From positions 62,001-126,000 of the forward strand of contig JAKVON010000006.1 in NCBI GenBank assembly GCA_022482785.1: a stretch of 64,000 nt of DNA. Direction: 5' to 3'. The stretch is from Atopobiaceae bacterium (GTDB lineage Bacteria; Actinomycetota; Coriobacteriia; Coriobacteriales; Atopobiaceae). Both the position numbers and the translations under genes were made by a program. A model generated the notes under the pieces. The model ran no database searches. It worked only from the letters and a program-made list of their open reading frames with translations, and was not told the origin of the DNA. Below are positions 17,550-26,364 of the stretch, one piece after another; the first letter of the stretch is position 1, and each line of letters opens with the position of its first letter.

Positions 17550-18227
17550 TCACGCCTCCTGCGTGTCGTGGTGGAACGAGAAGCGCTTCTCCTCGTGGTT
17601 CCTGAGCTTTCTGATGTTGGAGCGATGGGCCCAGATGACGATGCAGGCGACGACCGCGAGGGGGACCAGGAACGAGGGCTCGGGATGATAGACGAAGAGG
17701 CCGAGCAGCGGAAGCGAGAAGGCCGCCGAGACGCTGGCGAGCGAGACATAGCGGGTGGGCAGGGCGACGAGCAGGAAGACCACGAGCATGCCGATGGCGA
17801 CGGGCCACATGAACCCGAGGGCGGCCCCGAAGCCGACGGCGATTCCCTTGCCGCCGTGAAACCCGAGGAACGGCGAGAACACGTGACCGCAGATGCAGCA
17901 GAGGTAGACCGTCGCGAGCGTCCAGCCCCAGGCCCCCGTGGGCTGCACCATGGCCGTCGCGCCGCCCGCCCCGTAGGTGCCGATGAGCCAGGACGCCAGG
18001 AGCGTGGCCACGAAGCCCTTGCCGGCGTCGCAGAGCAGGGTCGCGGCGGCGGCGCCCTTGCCCACCTCGCGCCCCACGTTCGTGGTGCCGATGTTTCCCG
18101 AGCCCACGGAGCGGATGTCGACGTGCCCGGCGATGCTCGCGATGATCAGGCCGAAGGGCACCCCACAGAGCAGGAACGCGACGATGCAGCTCACGAAGGT
18201 GGTCATGAGGACGGATGAGGCGATCAT
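17550..18227 (-). CDS. plsY: Glycerol-3-phosphate acyltransferase (acyl-phosphate dependent)
   Basis: The 225-residue integral membrane enzyme transfers an acyl group from acyl-phosphate to glycerol 3-phosphate. PlsY motifs SGNIGTTN (about 43), GHVFSPFLGFHGGKGIA (about 113) and WAHRSNIRKL (about 203) are intact, with about five to six membrane segments. It lies between der and gpsA, whose product supplies its substrate. Confidence 0.93.
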   Translation of the reverse strand: MIASSVLMTTFVSCIVAFLLCGVPFGLIIASIAGHVDIRSVGSGNIGTTNVGREVGKGAAAATLLCDAGKGFVATLLASWLIGTYGAGGATAMVQPTGAWGWTLATVYLCCICGHVFSPFLGFHGGKGIAVGFGAALGFMWPVAIGMLVVFLLVALPTRYVSLASVSAAFSLPLLGLFVYHPEPSFLVPLAVVACIVIWAHRSNIRKLRNHEEKRFSFHHDTQEA

Positions 18228-18230
18228 GGG

Positions 18231-19547
18231 CTAGTCCTTCTTCCTGAACCGGATTCTGACGGGGGTTCCCACGAGGTCGAACGACTCGCGGAGCCGGTTC
18301 TCTGCATAGCGTTGGTAGTTGTCGTCGGCGAGGTCCGGGTGGTTGCAGAAGAACGTGAACATGGGCGGCCTCGTGCCCGTCTGCGTGACGTACTGGACGC
18401 GGAGCCTGCGCTTGCCGTCGGTGACGGTATGCCCGCTCTCGCGCATCGCCTGGAGCATGTCGTTCAGGCGGGCCGTGGGGATCTGCCTCTCGCGCGACTC
18501 GCTCACGGCCTCGACGAGGTCGAAGACCTTGCCGACGGCGCGGCCGGTGAGGGCGGAGATGCGGAGGACCGGGGCCCAGGCGGCGAACTTCATGCGGAGC
18601 GCGAGCGTCTGCATGGCACGCTCGCGCTTCTCCTCGGTGTCGAGCAGGTCCCACTTGTTGAGGAGGATCACGAGCGCGCAGCCGCGCTCGATGGCGAGGC
18701 CGGCGACCTTCTGGTCCTGCTCGGTGACGCCGTCGGCCGCGTCGACGACGAGCAGGGCGACGTCCGCCTTGTCGATCGCCCTGAGCCCCCTCACCATCGA
18801 GTAGTACTCGACGTCCTCGTGCACGAGGTTCTTCTTCCTCATGCCCGCGGTGTCGACGAGCCGGTAGCTGGTGCCCTCGTGCTCGATGACGATGTCGACG
18901 GCGTCGCGCGTCGTGCCCGAGACGTCGCTCACGATGGAGCGCTCGGTCCCGCTGATGCGGTTGGTGAGCGAGGACTTGCCGACGTTGGGCCTGCCGATGA
19001 TGGCGACGTTCACGACGCCGTCGTCGTAGTCCGGGTCGGGCTCGTTCTCGGGGAGCTTGGAGACGACCTCGTCGAGGAGGTCGCCCGTGCCATGGCCGTG
19101 GAGCGCCGAGAGGGCGCGGGGCTCGCCGAGGCCCAGCGAGAAGAACTCCCAGAGGGCGTCCTCCCTGGCAGGGTCGTCGAGCTTGTTGACGACGAGGAAG
19201 ACGGGCTTGCCGGCCTTCCTGAGGATGCGCGCCACCGTCTCGTCCTCGTCGGTGATGCCCACGGACCCGTCCACCACGAAGATGATGACGTCGGCCTCGT
19301 CGCATGCCGCCACGGCCTGGCTGCGGATGGGCGCGGAGAAGACGTCGTCGGAGGAGGCGGACTCGATTCCGCCGGTGTCCACGAGCGTGAACTCGCGGCC
19401 GTTCCATTCCGTGTCGTGGTACGAGCGGTCGCGCGTCACGCCGCGCGACTCGTGGACGATCGAATCGTTCGCCTGGGATATGCGGTTGACCAGCGTCGAC
19501 TTGCCTACGTTCGGCCTTCCAACGACAGCCACTGTCGGCTTTGCCAT
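18231..19547 (-). CDS. der: Ribosome biogenesis GTPase Der (EngA)
   Basis: The 438-residue protein has two tandem GTPase domains and a C-terminal KH-like domain. G1 motifs are GRPNVGKST (about 8) and GRPNVGKSS (about 186). Other G motifs include DTGGIE, NKLD, DTAGMRKK and NKWDL. It is needed for 50S subunit maturation. The order der-plsY-gpsA is shared with many Gram-positive genomes. Confidence 0.96.
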   Translation of the reverse strand: MAKPTVAVVGRPNVGKSTLVNRISQANDSIVHESRGVTRDRSYHDTEWNGREFTLVDTGGIESASSDDVFSAPIRSQAVAACDEADVIIFVVDGSVGITDEDETVARILRKAGKPVFLVVNKLDDPAREDALWEFFSLGLGEPRALSALHGHGTGDLLDEVVSKLPENEPDPDYDDGVVNVAIIGRPNVGKSSLTNRISGTERSIVSDVSGTTRDAVDIVIEHEGTSYRLVDTAGMRKKNLVHEDVEYYSMVRGLRAIDKADVALLVVDAADGVTEQDQKVAGLAIERGCALVILLNKWDLLDTEEKRERAMQTLALRMKFAAWAPVLRISALTGRAVGKVFDLVEAVSESRERQIPTARLNDMLQAMRESGHTVTDGKRRLRVQYVTQTGTRPPMFTFFCNHPDLADDNYQRYAENRLRESFDLVGTPVRIRFRKKD

Positions 19548-19571
19548 GAGACTCCTCGTCGAATCCAGCGT

Positions 19572-20981
19572 TTAGTCGAGTCTACCATGACCTGGCAGGG
19601 CTCCCCCAAACTGCACGGTCGCGGCGAGCGCCTCGAGGAGCTCGCCCGGCCGCTCGCCGCAGTCGACGCTCGTCCCCCCGCGCTCCGCGATGCGTTCCCC
19701 GACCCCTTCCCTCGAGACGCCGTCCAGGGTGATTCCGTCGGCGTTGAACATGACGCCCGGCAGGCAGACGAGGAGGCCCGAGAGGTCGCCCGGAAGCTGG
19801 CCGAGCAGGTCGGAGGCGGTTAGCAGGCCCGTGACGTTGACGTTGCCGCCGAAGAAGCGGTTCTCGACGGGAAGGACCTCCGAGCTGCCCCCGAGCCCCC
19901 AGGCCTCGACGAGATGCCGAAGGCAGCCTGCGGCGGCGAGCCCGCACACGAGGAGCGCCCTCCTGCCCGAGGCGGAAAGGCCCTCGGAGGCGGAACGCAC
20001 CTCCCCTCCCCTCTCCGCCGCGACGAGGTCGGTCTCGTCGAGAAACGACCTCACCATCCCGATCCCGTCGTAGAACTGGGGGAAGCCGTCGTAGCGCTCT
20101 GCCGCCGGGACCTCCCTCCCGGCGGCGAGGTAGAACTCGTCGGAGAGCTGGAAGCGCGTGCGCCCGCACGAGCGCCTGCTCCGCTCCTGGTAAGGAAGGA
20201 GCAGGTCGATCGTCCGCGACGCGGCGGCGGGATCGTCGGAGAAGGAGCGGGAGAAGCGCGGCGAGTCGCGCGTGTAGCCCAGGGGAACGATGGCGAGCGA
20301 GGTGATGTTGGGACGTGCCTCCACCCAGTCGAGGGTCGTGGCGAGCTCCTGCCCGTCGTTGATGCCAGGACAGCACACCACCTGGGCATGGACCTCTATC
20401 CCCTCGTCGCAGAGCCTCTGGAGCGCCCTCAGCCCCCTCTCGGCGTTGCCTCCGATGAGTCGCCGCCGCACCTCGCCGCCCACGGCGTGGAGCGAGACGT
20501 TCATCGGCTCGAGCCTGTGCGAGACGATGCGGTCGAGGTCGGCGTCGGAGACGTTCGTGAGGGTCACGAAGTTGCCCTGGAGGAAGCTCAGGCGGTAGTC
20601 GTCGTCGCGTATGGAGAGCGAGGCGCGCATGCCGTCCGGCAGCATCCCCATGAAGCAGAACGCGCAGGCATTGACGCAGGTCCGGATGCCGTCGAAGAGC
20701 ACGTCGGCGAAGTCGATGCCCCAGCTCTGCCCCGGTTCCCGCTCGAGCTCGGCGAGCGAGGTCGTGCCGTCCCGCGGATCGTAGACCTCGACCTCGACGG
20801 AGTCCTCGGAGGCGATCCAGAGCCACTCGATGACGTCTGGGAGGGGCTGGCCGTCCGCGGAGTCTATGCGCATGCCCGCCTGGATCCCCGCGTCGTCGGC
20901 GGGGCTTCCTGGCACGACGTGCGACACCCATGCCCCGAGCCCGGGGGCGCTGGTGGGGGCGTAGTCGGCCCGGCTCGTCAC
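19572..20981 (-). CDS. DUF512-family protein with PDZ and radical-SAM-like Fe-S domain
   Basis: The protein has 469 residues. A PDZ-like domain (about 10-80, VVPGSPADDAGIQAG) is followed by an Fe-S cluster motif CVNACAFCF (C-x3-C-x2-C, about 109) within a radical-SAM-like barrel, then the DUF512 C-terminal region. The function of the family is not established. It is a recurrent neighbour of der in Gram-positive genomes. The GTG start at 20981 overlaps the ispH stop as GTGA. Confidence 0.8.
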   Translation of the reverse strand: MTSRADYAPTSAPGLGAWVSHVVPGSPADDAGIQAGMRIDSADGQPLPDVIEWLWIASEDSVEVEVYDPRDGTTSLAELEREPGQSWGIDFADVLFDGIRTCVNACAFCFMGMLPDGMRASLSIRDDDYRLSFLQGNFVTLTNVSDADLDRIVSHRLEPMNVSLHAVGGEVRRRLIGGNAERGLRALQRLCDEGIEVHAQVVCCPGINDGQELATTLDWVEARPNITSLAIVPLGYTRDSPRFSRSFSDDPAAASRTIDLLLPYQERSRRSCGRTRFQLSDEFYLAAGREVPAAERYDGFPQFYDGIGMVRSFLDETDLVAAERGGEVRSASEGLSASGRRALLVCGLAAAGCLRHLVEAWGLGGSSEVLPVENRFFGGNVNVTGLLTASDLLGQLPGDLSGLLVCLPGVMFNADGITLDGVSREGVGERIAERGGTSVDCGERPGELLEALAATVQFGGALPGHGRLD

Positions 20982-21844
20982 TTTGCGTGCCCGTCTTCTC
21001 CCGCCTGCGGCGAGAGGGCTCGGATTGCATCGACGACCTGGGAGATCTGGGCGGCCGGCGTGGAGGCGCCCGCCGTCAGCCCGATTCTCCGGGCTCCTTC
21101 GAACCAGCCTGCCTCGAGCTCCTCGGGTCCCTCGACGTGATGGGTCCGGGGACATGCGCGCGAGCAGATCTCGGCGAGCCTGGTGGTGTTCCCGGAGTTC
21201 CTGCCCCCGACGACGACCATCACGTCCGACCTGGCGGCGAGCTCGCCGGCCGACTGCTGGCGCTGGGAGGTCGCCTCGCAGATGGTGTTGACGACGCAGA
21301 CCTCCTCGACCCTCGCCAGGAGGGCGTCGACGACCTCGCGAAGCCTCTCGGCGGACTGGGTGGTCTGGACGACGACGCCGACCCTCCTGCCGAGCTCGAT
21401 CGCGTCGAGGTCCGAGGCGGACTCAACGGCGACGGCCCCGGGGGCGTGTCCGATCGTGCCCTCGACCTCGGGATGCCCGGCCTCCCCCACGACGATGACC
21501 TGGTACCCGCCGGCAAGGAGCCGCGCCGCGGCGTGATGGACCTTCTTCACGTAGGGGCAGGTGGCATCGACGACGACGAGCCCCCGGGCGCGGGCCCCCT
21601 CGATGACCTCGGGGGCCACCCCATGGCTTCTGATCACGATGGTGGAGCCCGGGGCCTGACGCGTGTCCGCGGCGACGGCGACGCCGCGTCCCTCGAGCTC
21701 GGCGACCACCTTGGGATTGTGGATGAGCGGCCCGAGGGTGCGCACGGGGCCGTCGGCCTCGTCGAGCGCCCTTGCGACGAGCTCGAGGGCCCTCTCGACC
21801 CCGTAGCAGGCGCCGGCCTGGTCCGCGACGGTTATGCTTGCCAT
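20978..21844 (-). CDS. ispH: 4-hydroxy-3-methylbut-2-enyl diphosphate reductase
   Basis: The 288-residue enzyme catalyses the last step of the MEP pathway, forming IPP and DMAPP. The three cluster cysteines are in GACYGVERA, DATCPYVKKVH and NTICEATSQRQ, and RSHGVAP and the GGRNSGNTTRL phosphate site are present. The ATG at 21844 has AAGGAG 5 bases upstream. It is tightly linked to the cmk-plsC fusion. Confidence 0.94.
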   Translation of the reverse strand: MASITVADQAGACYGVERALELVARALDEADGPVRTLGPLIHNPKVVAELEGRGVAVAADTRQAPGSTIVIRSHGVAPEVIEGARARGLVVVDATCPYVKKVHHAAARLLAGGYQVIVVGEAGHPEVEGTIGHAPGAVAVESASDLDAIELGRRVGVVVQTTQSAERLREVVDALLARVEEVCVVNTICEATSQRQQSAGELAARSDVMVVVGGRNSGNTTRLAEICSRACPRTHHVEGPEELEAGWFEGARRIGLTAGASTPAAQISQVVDAIRALSPQAGEDGHAK

Positions 21845-21846
21845 GC

Positions 21847-23343
21847 TCACTCCTTCCCCGGATGCTCTTCGCGCAGGTCGCCCCTCAGCTCGTAGACGCG
21901 CTCCATGGCCTTGGCCTCCATCTCCTCGAGACGCGCCTTGCGGCCCTTCGACTCGAGCTGGTCGAACGTGAGCGCCTCCCCCACCTTGCAGAAGACGCGC
22001 CCGGGGAGCTTCCAGTGCGTCCCCTCGGGCGTGATGCGCCGGGCGCCCACGATGGCGATGGGGACGATGTCGGCCTTCGCCATCTGGGCGATGAGGGAGA
22101 ATCCCCCGCGGATGTCGATCTGCTGGTCGTCTGAGCGCACCCTCGTGCCCTCCGGGAAGACCAGGAGCGACTCGCCGCGCTGGAGCGCCCTCTGCGCCCT
22201 GCGGATGGCCTTGAGGTCGGCGGTGCCCCTCTCGACGGGTATCCCGCCCACGCGGGCGAAGAGGGCGCCCACGACCTTGGAGCCGTCGAACTCGCTCTTG
22301 TAGAGGATGCGCAGGCGACGATGGTGGAACCACATCGAGACGGCCACGACGACGGGGTCGAGCATCGAGACGTGGTTCATGATGACCACCGAGCCATGCC
22401 CCTCCGTGTGGCTCCAGAGGTAGCGGCCGTTCTCGATGGTCCAAGGCCAGACGACCTTCGTGAAGGCGCCGACGACCGCGCAGACGAAGTGGTAGAGGAA
22501 GCGCGCCGGGGCGGGGAAGTCGGTCATGCCGTGCTCGAAGTAGTCCTCGTCGGTCGCCCCATGGGAGGGCATCGGCTCCTCGCGCGTGGCGCGCCTCGCG
22601 CCGGCGGCGGCCGGCTTCGGAGGCGCCGCAGGCGCCTCGGGCGCGCCCTTGGCCTCGCGGGCCCTCTCCACGAGGCTCATGACCTCGGAGACGACCTCGT
22701 CGAGCGAGAGCTCGGAGGAGTCTATCCTGTGGGCGTCCGGGGCTGCGCGCAGAGGCGACGAGGCCCGGCTCGAGTCGATGCCGTCACGATGCCGCAGGGA
22801 TTCGAGCACCTTGCTCTCGGTCGCCGCGTCCGTCGTGGCGGAGGGGTCCGTGGCCGCGTCCCCGCCGCTGCGCTGCACCGCCCTCCGATGGGCGCGTGCG
22901 ACGTCGCTTGCCGTCAGGAATACCTTGACCTCGGCCTGGGGAAAGACGGTGGTGCCGATGTCCCTGCCCTCGGCCACCACGTCGCCCCCCCGCGCGAGCT
23001 CCCTCTGGCGCTCGACCATGGCCGCGCGGACGTCGGGATAGGCGGAGACCTCGCTCACGCAGGCGTCGACCTCCGGCGTGCGGATCGCCGCGGTGACGTC
23101 CCTCCCGTCGAGCAGGACCTTCTGCGTCCCATCGTCTGCCTGCGAGAACTCGATCAGGACCTTCCGCGCGAGCCCGGCGACGGCCGCGCCGTCGGAGACG
23201 TCCGTGCCGCTCAAGAGGCACTTCTCGGTCACGGCGCGGTACATCGCGCCCGTGTCGAGGTAGACGAAGCCCATCCGGCGCGCGATCGCATGCGCGACGG
23301 TCGACTTGCCCGATCCTGCTGGTCCATCGATCGCGACGATCAT
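21847..23343 (-). CDS. Fused cytidylate kinase and 1-acylglycerol-3-phosphate O-acyltransferase
   Basis: One 498-residue frame contains two enzymes. Residues 1 to about 228 are a CMP kinase (P-loop GPAGSGKST at 7-15, YLDTGAMYRA, AEGRDIGT). An Ala/Pro linker (about 229-262) leads to a PlsC-type acyltransferase (about 275-498) with catalytic NHVSMLD (323-329) and FPEGTR (396-401). The first half supports CMP/dCMP phosphorylation, the second makes phosphatidic acid. The genes are separate neighbours in many bacteria (cmk-plsC-ispH). The uninterrupted frame and linker argue for a real fusion. Confidence 0.9.
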   Translation of the reverse strand: MIVAIDGPAGSGKSTVAHAIARRMGFVYLDTGAMYRAVTEKCLLSGTDVSDGAAVAGLARKVLIEFSQADDGTQKVLLDGRDVTAAIRTPEVDACVSEVSAYPDVRAAMVERQRELARGGDVVAEGRDIGTTVFPQAEVKVFLTASDVARAHRRAVQRSGGDAATDPSATTDAATESKVLESLRHRDGIDSSRASSPLRAAPDAHRIDSSELSLDEVVSEVMSLVERAREAKGAPEAPAAPPKPAAAGARRATREEPMPSHGATDEDYFEHGMTDFPAPARFLYHFVCAVVGAFTKVVWPWTIENGRYLWSHTEGHGSVVIMNHVSMLDPVVVAVSMWFHHRRLRILYKSEFDGSKVVGALFARVGGIPVERGTADLKAIRRAQRALQRGESLLVFPEGTRVRSDDQQIDIRGGFSLIAQMAKADIVPIAIVGARRITPEGTHWKLPGRVFCKVGEALTFDQLESKGRKARLEEMEAKAMERVYELRGDLREEHPGKE

Positions 23344-24023
23344 CTCTCTGGTCCTTTCGTGGAATGGCCGCCCCCGAGGGCGCCCGCGGCCGAGCGGCGG
23401 ACGACCTCCTCGGGCGTGAGGCCGAAGGCGTCGAGGTAGAAGCCCTCATGGTCTGTCGTGAGTATCTGCGAGGCGACGTTGCGTATGGTCATATGCCAGA
23501 AGCGTCCCAGGTCGCTCCCGAAGGCGGAGCCCAGGAGGGCGCGCGTGAAACCGCCGTGGGTGATCATGGCGGTACGTCCGTCCAGGGGCTCGGCGCTGGC
23601 GAGCAGGGATCCCGCCCGCTCGAGGAGGTCCTCGAAGCTCTCCGCGCCGGGACAGGGGTGGGAGACCCCCTCGGAGTCTATCGGCCAGGGAAACGTGTAG
23701 CCGTGGCCGGCCGCGTAGTCGTAGCCCTTGCTCTCGAGCTCGCCGAACTCGATCTCCTGGAGCCTGTCGTCGATCTCGACCTCGATGCCGAGCGTCTCGG
23801 CGGCCGGCGCGGCGATGCAGAGGCACCGCGCCAGGGGCGAGCACCAGATCCTGTCGGGGCGCCAGGCGATGACGGCCTCGACGGCCCTCTTGCGCTGCTC
23901 CTCACCACGAGGGGTGAGGAGCACGTCCCTCCTCCCGGCGAAGCATCGCGAGACGTTGGCCTCGGTCTCCGGGTGGCGCATGACGAGCACGCTCGCCCGT
24001 TCGCCCTCACCGCCCATCGGCAT
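23340..24023 (-). CDS. Histidine phosphatase superfamily protein with RHP instead of RHG
   Basis: The protein has 227 residues with the phosphoglycerate-mutase-like fold. The catalytic motif reads VLVMRHPETEAN, so the glycine of the usual RHG is proline. The second arginine (CSPLARC), the acid (EIEFGELE) and the second histidine (MITHGGFTRALL) are present, so activity is likely. The substrate is unknown. ATG 24023 has GAGGGG 8 bases upstream and overlaps rluB by 17 bases; the stop overlaps the cmk start as ATGA. Confidence 0.8.
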   Translation of the reverse strand: MPMGGEGERASVLVMRHPETEANVSRCFAGRRDVLLTPRGEEQRKRAVEAVIAWRPDRIWCSPLARCLCIAAPAAETLGIEVEIDDRLQEIEFGELESKGYDYAAGHGYTFPWPIDSEGVSHPCPGAESFEDLLERAGSLLASAEPLDGRTAMITHGGFTRALLGSAFGSDLGRFWHMTIRNVASQILTTDHEGFYLDAFGLTPEEVVRRSAAGALGGGHSTKGPER

Positions 24024-24834
24024 CGGCACCGCCCCTCGCGACCCTCTCCAGGGCATCGCGCTCGGCCTTGGTGAGGTCCCTCCACTCCCCCGGCCCCACG
24101 CCCGTGAGGACGAGCGGCCCGAAGCTCTCGCGATGGAGCCTCACGACCTTGTGGTTGACGGCCCTGAGCATACGTTTCACCTGATGCTTTCTCCCCTCGT
24201 GAATCTCCAGCGAGACGACCGAGCATCCCCTCGGGACCCCGTCGGGGCAGACGGGCCGCGCCGCAGGCGAGGACGGGTCGAGGACCTCGGCCCTGGCTGG
24301 GGAGCTGATGCCGTCGTCCAGGGGGATGCCCCCTCTCAGGAGCTCGAGCTGATGGGGCGTGACGGAGCCGCGCACGAGGGCCACGTAGCGCTTGTTCACG
24401 TGCCGCGAGGGATGCAGGAGCGACTGGCCGGCATCGCCGTTCGTGGTGAACAGGAGCAGCCCCGTGGTGTCGACGTCGAGCCTGCCCACCGGGAAGAGCC
24501 CCGGGTGGAGGTCGGTCGGGACGAGCGCGGCGACGCAGGGCCTGCCCTGGGGGTCGGACATGGTGGTGACGTAGCCGGAGGGCTTGTTCAGCATGAGGTA
24601 GGCGGCCGACTCCCCGAGCGAGACGGGCACGCCGTCGACGAGCACCTCGTCGACGGATGGGTCGACCTTCGAGCCGAGCTCGGTGACGACCCTGCCGTTC
24701 ACGCGGACGCGTCCTGCGGTCATGAGGTTCTCCGAGCCGCGCCTGCTCGCGACGCCGGCGCGCGCGAGGAAGCGCTGCAGGCGCATGGGGAATACGCGCT
24801 CGTCAGGCGATTCGCCGGCGGCGTCAGGAGCCAT
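24007..24834 (-). CDS. rluB: 23S rRNA pseudouridine synthase, RsuA/RluB family
   Basis: The 275-residue protein has an N-terminal S4 RNA-binding domain (RLQRFLARAGVASRRG, about 18-75) and a catalytic domain with GRLDVDTTGLLLFT holding the active aspartate. The C-terminal GRKHQVKRM matches the RsuA/RluB group. The assignment to RluB rests mainly on the scpA-scpB-rluB neighbourhood. ATG 24834 overlaps the scpB end by 11 bases and has GAGGAGG 6 bases upstream. Confidence 0.88.
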   Translation of the reverse strand: MAPDAAGESPDERVFPMRLQRFLARAGVASRRGSENLMTAGRVRVNGRVVTELGSKVDPSVDEVLVDGVPVSLGESAAYLMLNKPSGYVTTMSDPQGRPCVAALVPTDLHPGLFPVGRLDVDTTGLLLFTTNGDAGQSLLHPSRHVNKRYVALVRGSVTPHQLELLRGGIPLDDGISSPARAEVLDPSSPAARPVCPDGVPRGCSVVSLEIHEGRKHQVKRMLRAVNHKVVRLHRESFGPLVLTGVGPGEWRDLTKAERDALERVARGGADADGR

Positions 24835-25540
24835 CGGATGCCTCCTCGCCGGCGGCCTCGCCGACGGTCCAGTCCTCGTCGAGGTCGAAGGGCTCCTCCT
24901 CGAGCAGCTCGCGCTCGTCGTCGATGTCTTTGGCGGCATCCTCGACGGTCGACTCGATGGACCTTCCGGAGAGGCGCTCGCGGATGAAGCGCTTGGACTC
25001 CTCGTCTGGGGCGAAGTCCTCGAGGTCGGGCAGGTCACGCACGCTCCTCAGGCCAAATCGCTCGAGGAAGGCCTGGGTCGTGCCATAGAGCACGGCACGA
25101 CCGTGCTCGGCGTCGCGCCCGACCTCGCGGACGAGGCCCTTGTCGACGAGCGACGAGATGACGCCATCCGAGTTCACGCCGCGGACGGCCTTGATCCCGT
25201 CCCTGCTCACGGGCTGGTGGTAGGCGACGACGGCGAGCGCCTCGAGGGCGGCCTGCGAGAGCTTCCTCGTGTCCCAGGACAGGACGTAGGTCTCGATGAG
25301 GTCATGGTAGGCGGGGTGGGTGAAGAGCCTCCAGCCGCCCGCGACCTCCCGCAGCTGGAAGCCGCGGTTCGCGTCGGCGTACTCGGCCGAGAGCTCGGCG
25401 AGCGCCCCGGCGACCTCGCCGGGGGCAACCTCGAGCACGGCGGCGAGGTCGAGTGCCGAGACGGGGTCGCTCGAGACGAGGAGCATCGCCTCGACCGCCG
25501 CCTTCACCGTGTCTGAATCGAGTGTCTTGAGGTCGTTCAT
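24824..25540 (-). CDS. scpB: Segregation and condensation protein B
   Basis: The 238-residue protein has two winged-helix domains (about 8-175), including AALEALAVVAYHQPVSR and RGVNSDGVISSLVDKGLV, followed by an acidic C-terminal tail (about 195-238). It partners ScpA and SMC in chromosome condensation. The ATG overlaps the true scpA stop as ATGA. Confidence 0.93.
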   Translation of the reverse strand: MNDLKTLDSDTVKAAVEAMLLVSSDPVSALDLAAVLEVAPGEVAGALAELSAEYADANRGFQLREVAGGWRLFTHPAYHDLIETYVLSWDTRKLSQAALEALAVVAYHQPVSRDGIKAVRGVNSDGVISSLVDKGLVREVGRDAEHGRAVLYGTTQAFLERFGLRSVRDLPDLEDFAPDEESKRFIRERLSGRSIESTVEDAAKDIDDERELLEEEPFDLDEDWTVGEAAGEEASDGS

Positions 25541-26362
25541 TCCTGCTGCTCCTCACCAACGCTTGTTAGGTCCTCGTCGGAAGGCACATAGGGGGCGGCG
25601 CCCTCCACGCGTACGATGTCTATCTCGCCGAAGAGGTCGTTCTGCTGCATGCGAATCGAGCCGAGCTTGTAGAGCTCGAGGACGGCGAGCAGGGTCACGA
25701 CGATCTGCTCGGGGCTCTCCTGCCCGTCGAGGAGCTCCGTGAAGGTGGTGCAAGGGCTTGGAGCGGGTGATCCTGTCGACCGAGGCCACGGTCAGCGCGA
25801 CCGGAAGACGCTTGGGGGCGATGTGCTCGGCCTCGAGGAGGAGCGTCTCCTTCGGCTGTCGAGGTCCGCGCAGATGACGGCAAGGCCGCGGAGCGTGATC
25901 CCCTCGAGGTAGTCCGGCATGAGGCCCAGGAAGTCGGGGTCGGCGCCGGCCGTCCTGGGATGCATGCGGCTTGCGGCCTCCATGCGGGCGCCGAGGGCGC
26001 TCCCGGCATTCCTGAACTGCTTGTAGGCGATGAGGCGCGCGATCAGGACCTCCCGGGCCTCGTCGGGCGTGAGGTCTGAGAGGTCGTCCTCGTCCCTCGT
26101 CGGGGTCGTCCTTCGCCGGCTTGACGCGGAAGTCGTCGGGGACGAGCGAGGCGGCCTTGATCTCGAGGAGCGTCGAGGCGACGAGAACGAAGTCGCTCGC
26201 GACGTCGAGGTCCATGTCGCGCATCCGGTCGACCTCGTCGAGGTACTGGTCGGCGACGTCGGCGATCGAGATGGCGCCGATGTCGACCCTCTGCCTGCTC
26301 ACCAGCTGCAGGAGCAGGTCGAAGGGGCCCGAGAAGGCCTGTGTCCGCACGCGGTAGCTCAT
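25537..26362 (-). CDS. scpA: Segregation and condensation protein A (kleisin), three frameshifts
   Basis: The N-terminal SMC-binding part (SGPFDLLLQLVSR, LVASTLLEIKAASLV) is in one frame. Conserved sequence then moves to a second frame after DDPDE (extra G at 26094-26096), back at PKETLLLEAEHIAP (one C missing near 25854), and out again before TTFTELLDG (extra base near 25750-25756). It ends as VGEEQQE with a TGA that overlaps scpB as ATGA. Corrected length is 274 residues, normal for ScpA. Since the whole protein is recoverable and partners ScpB, the breaks look artefactual. Confidence 0.85.
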
Positions 26363-26364
26363 GC

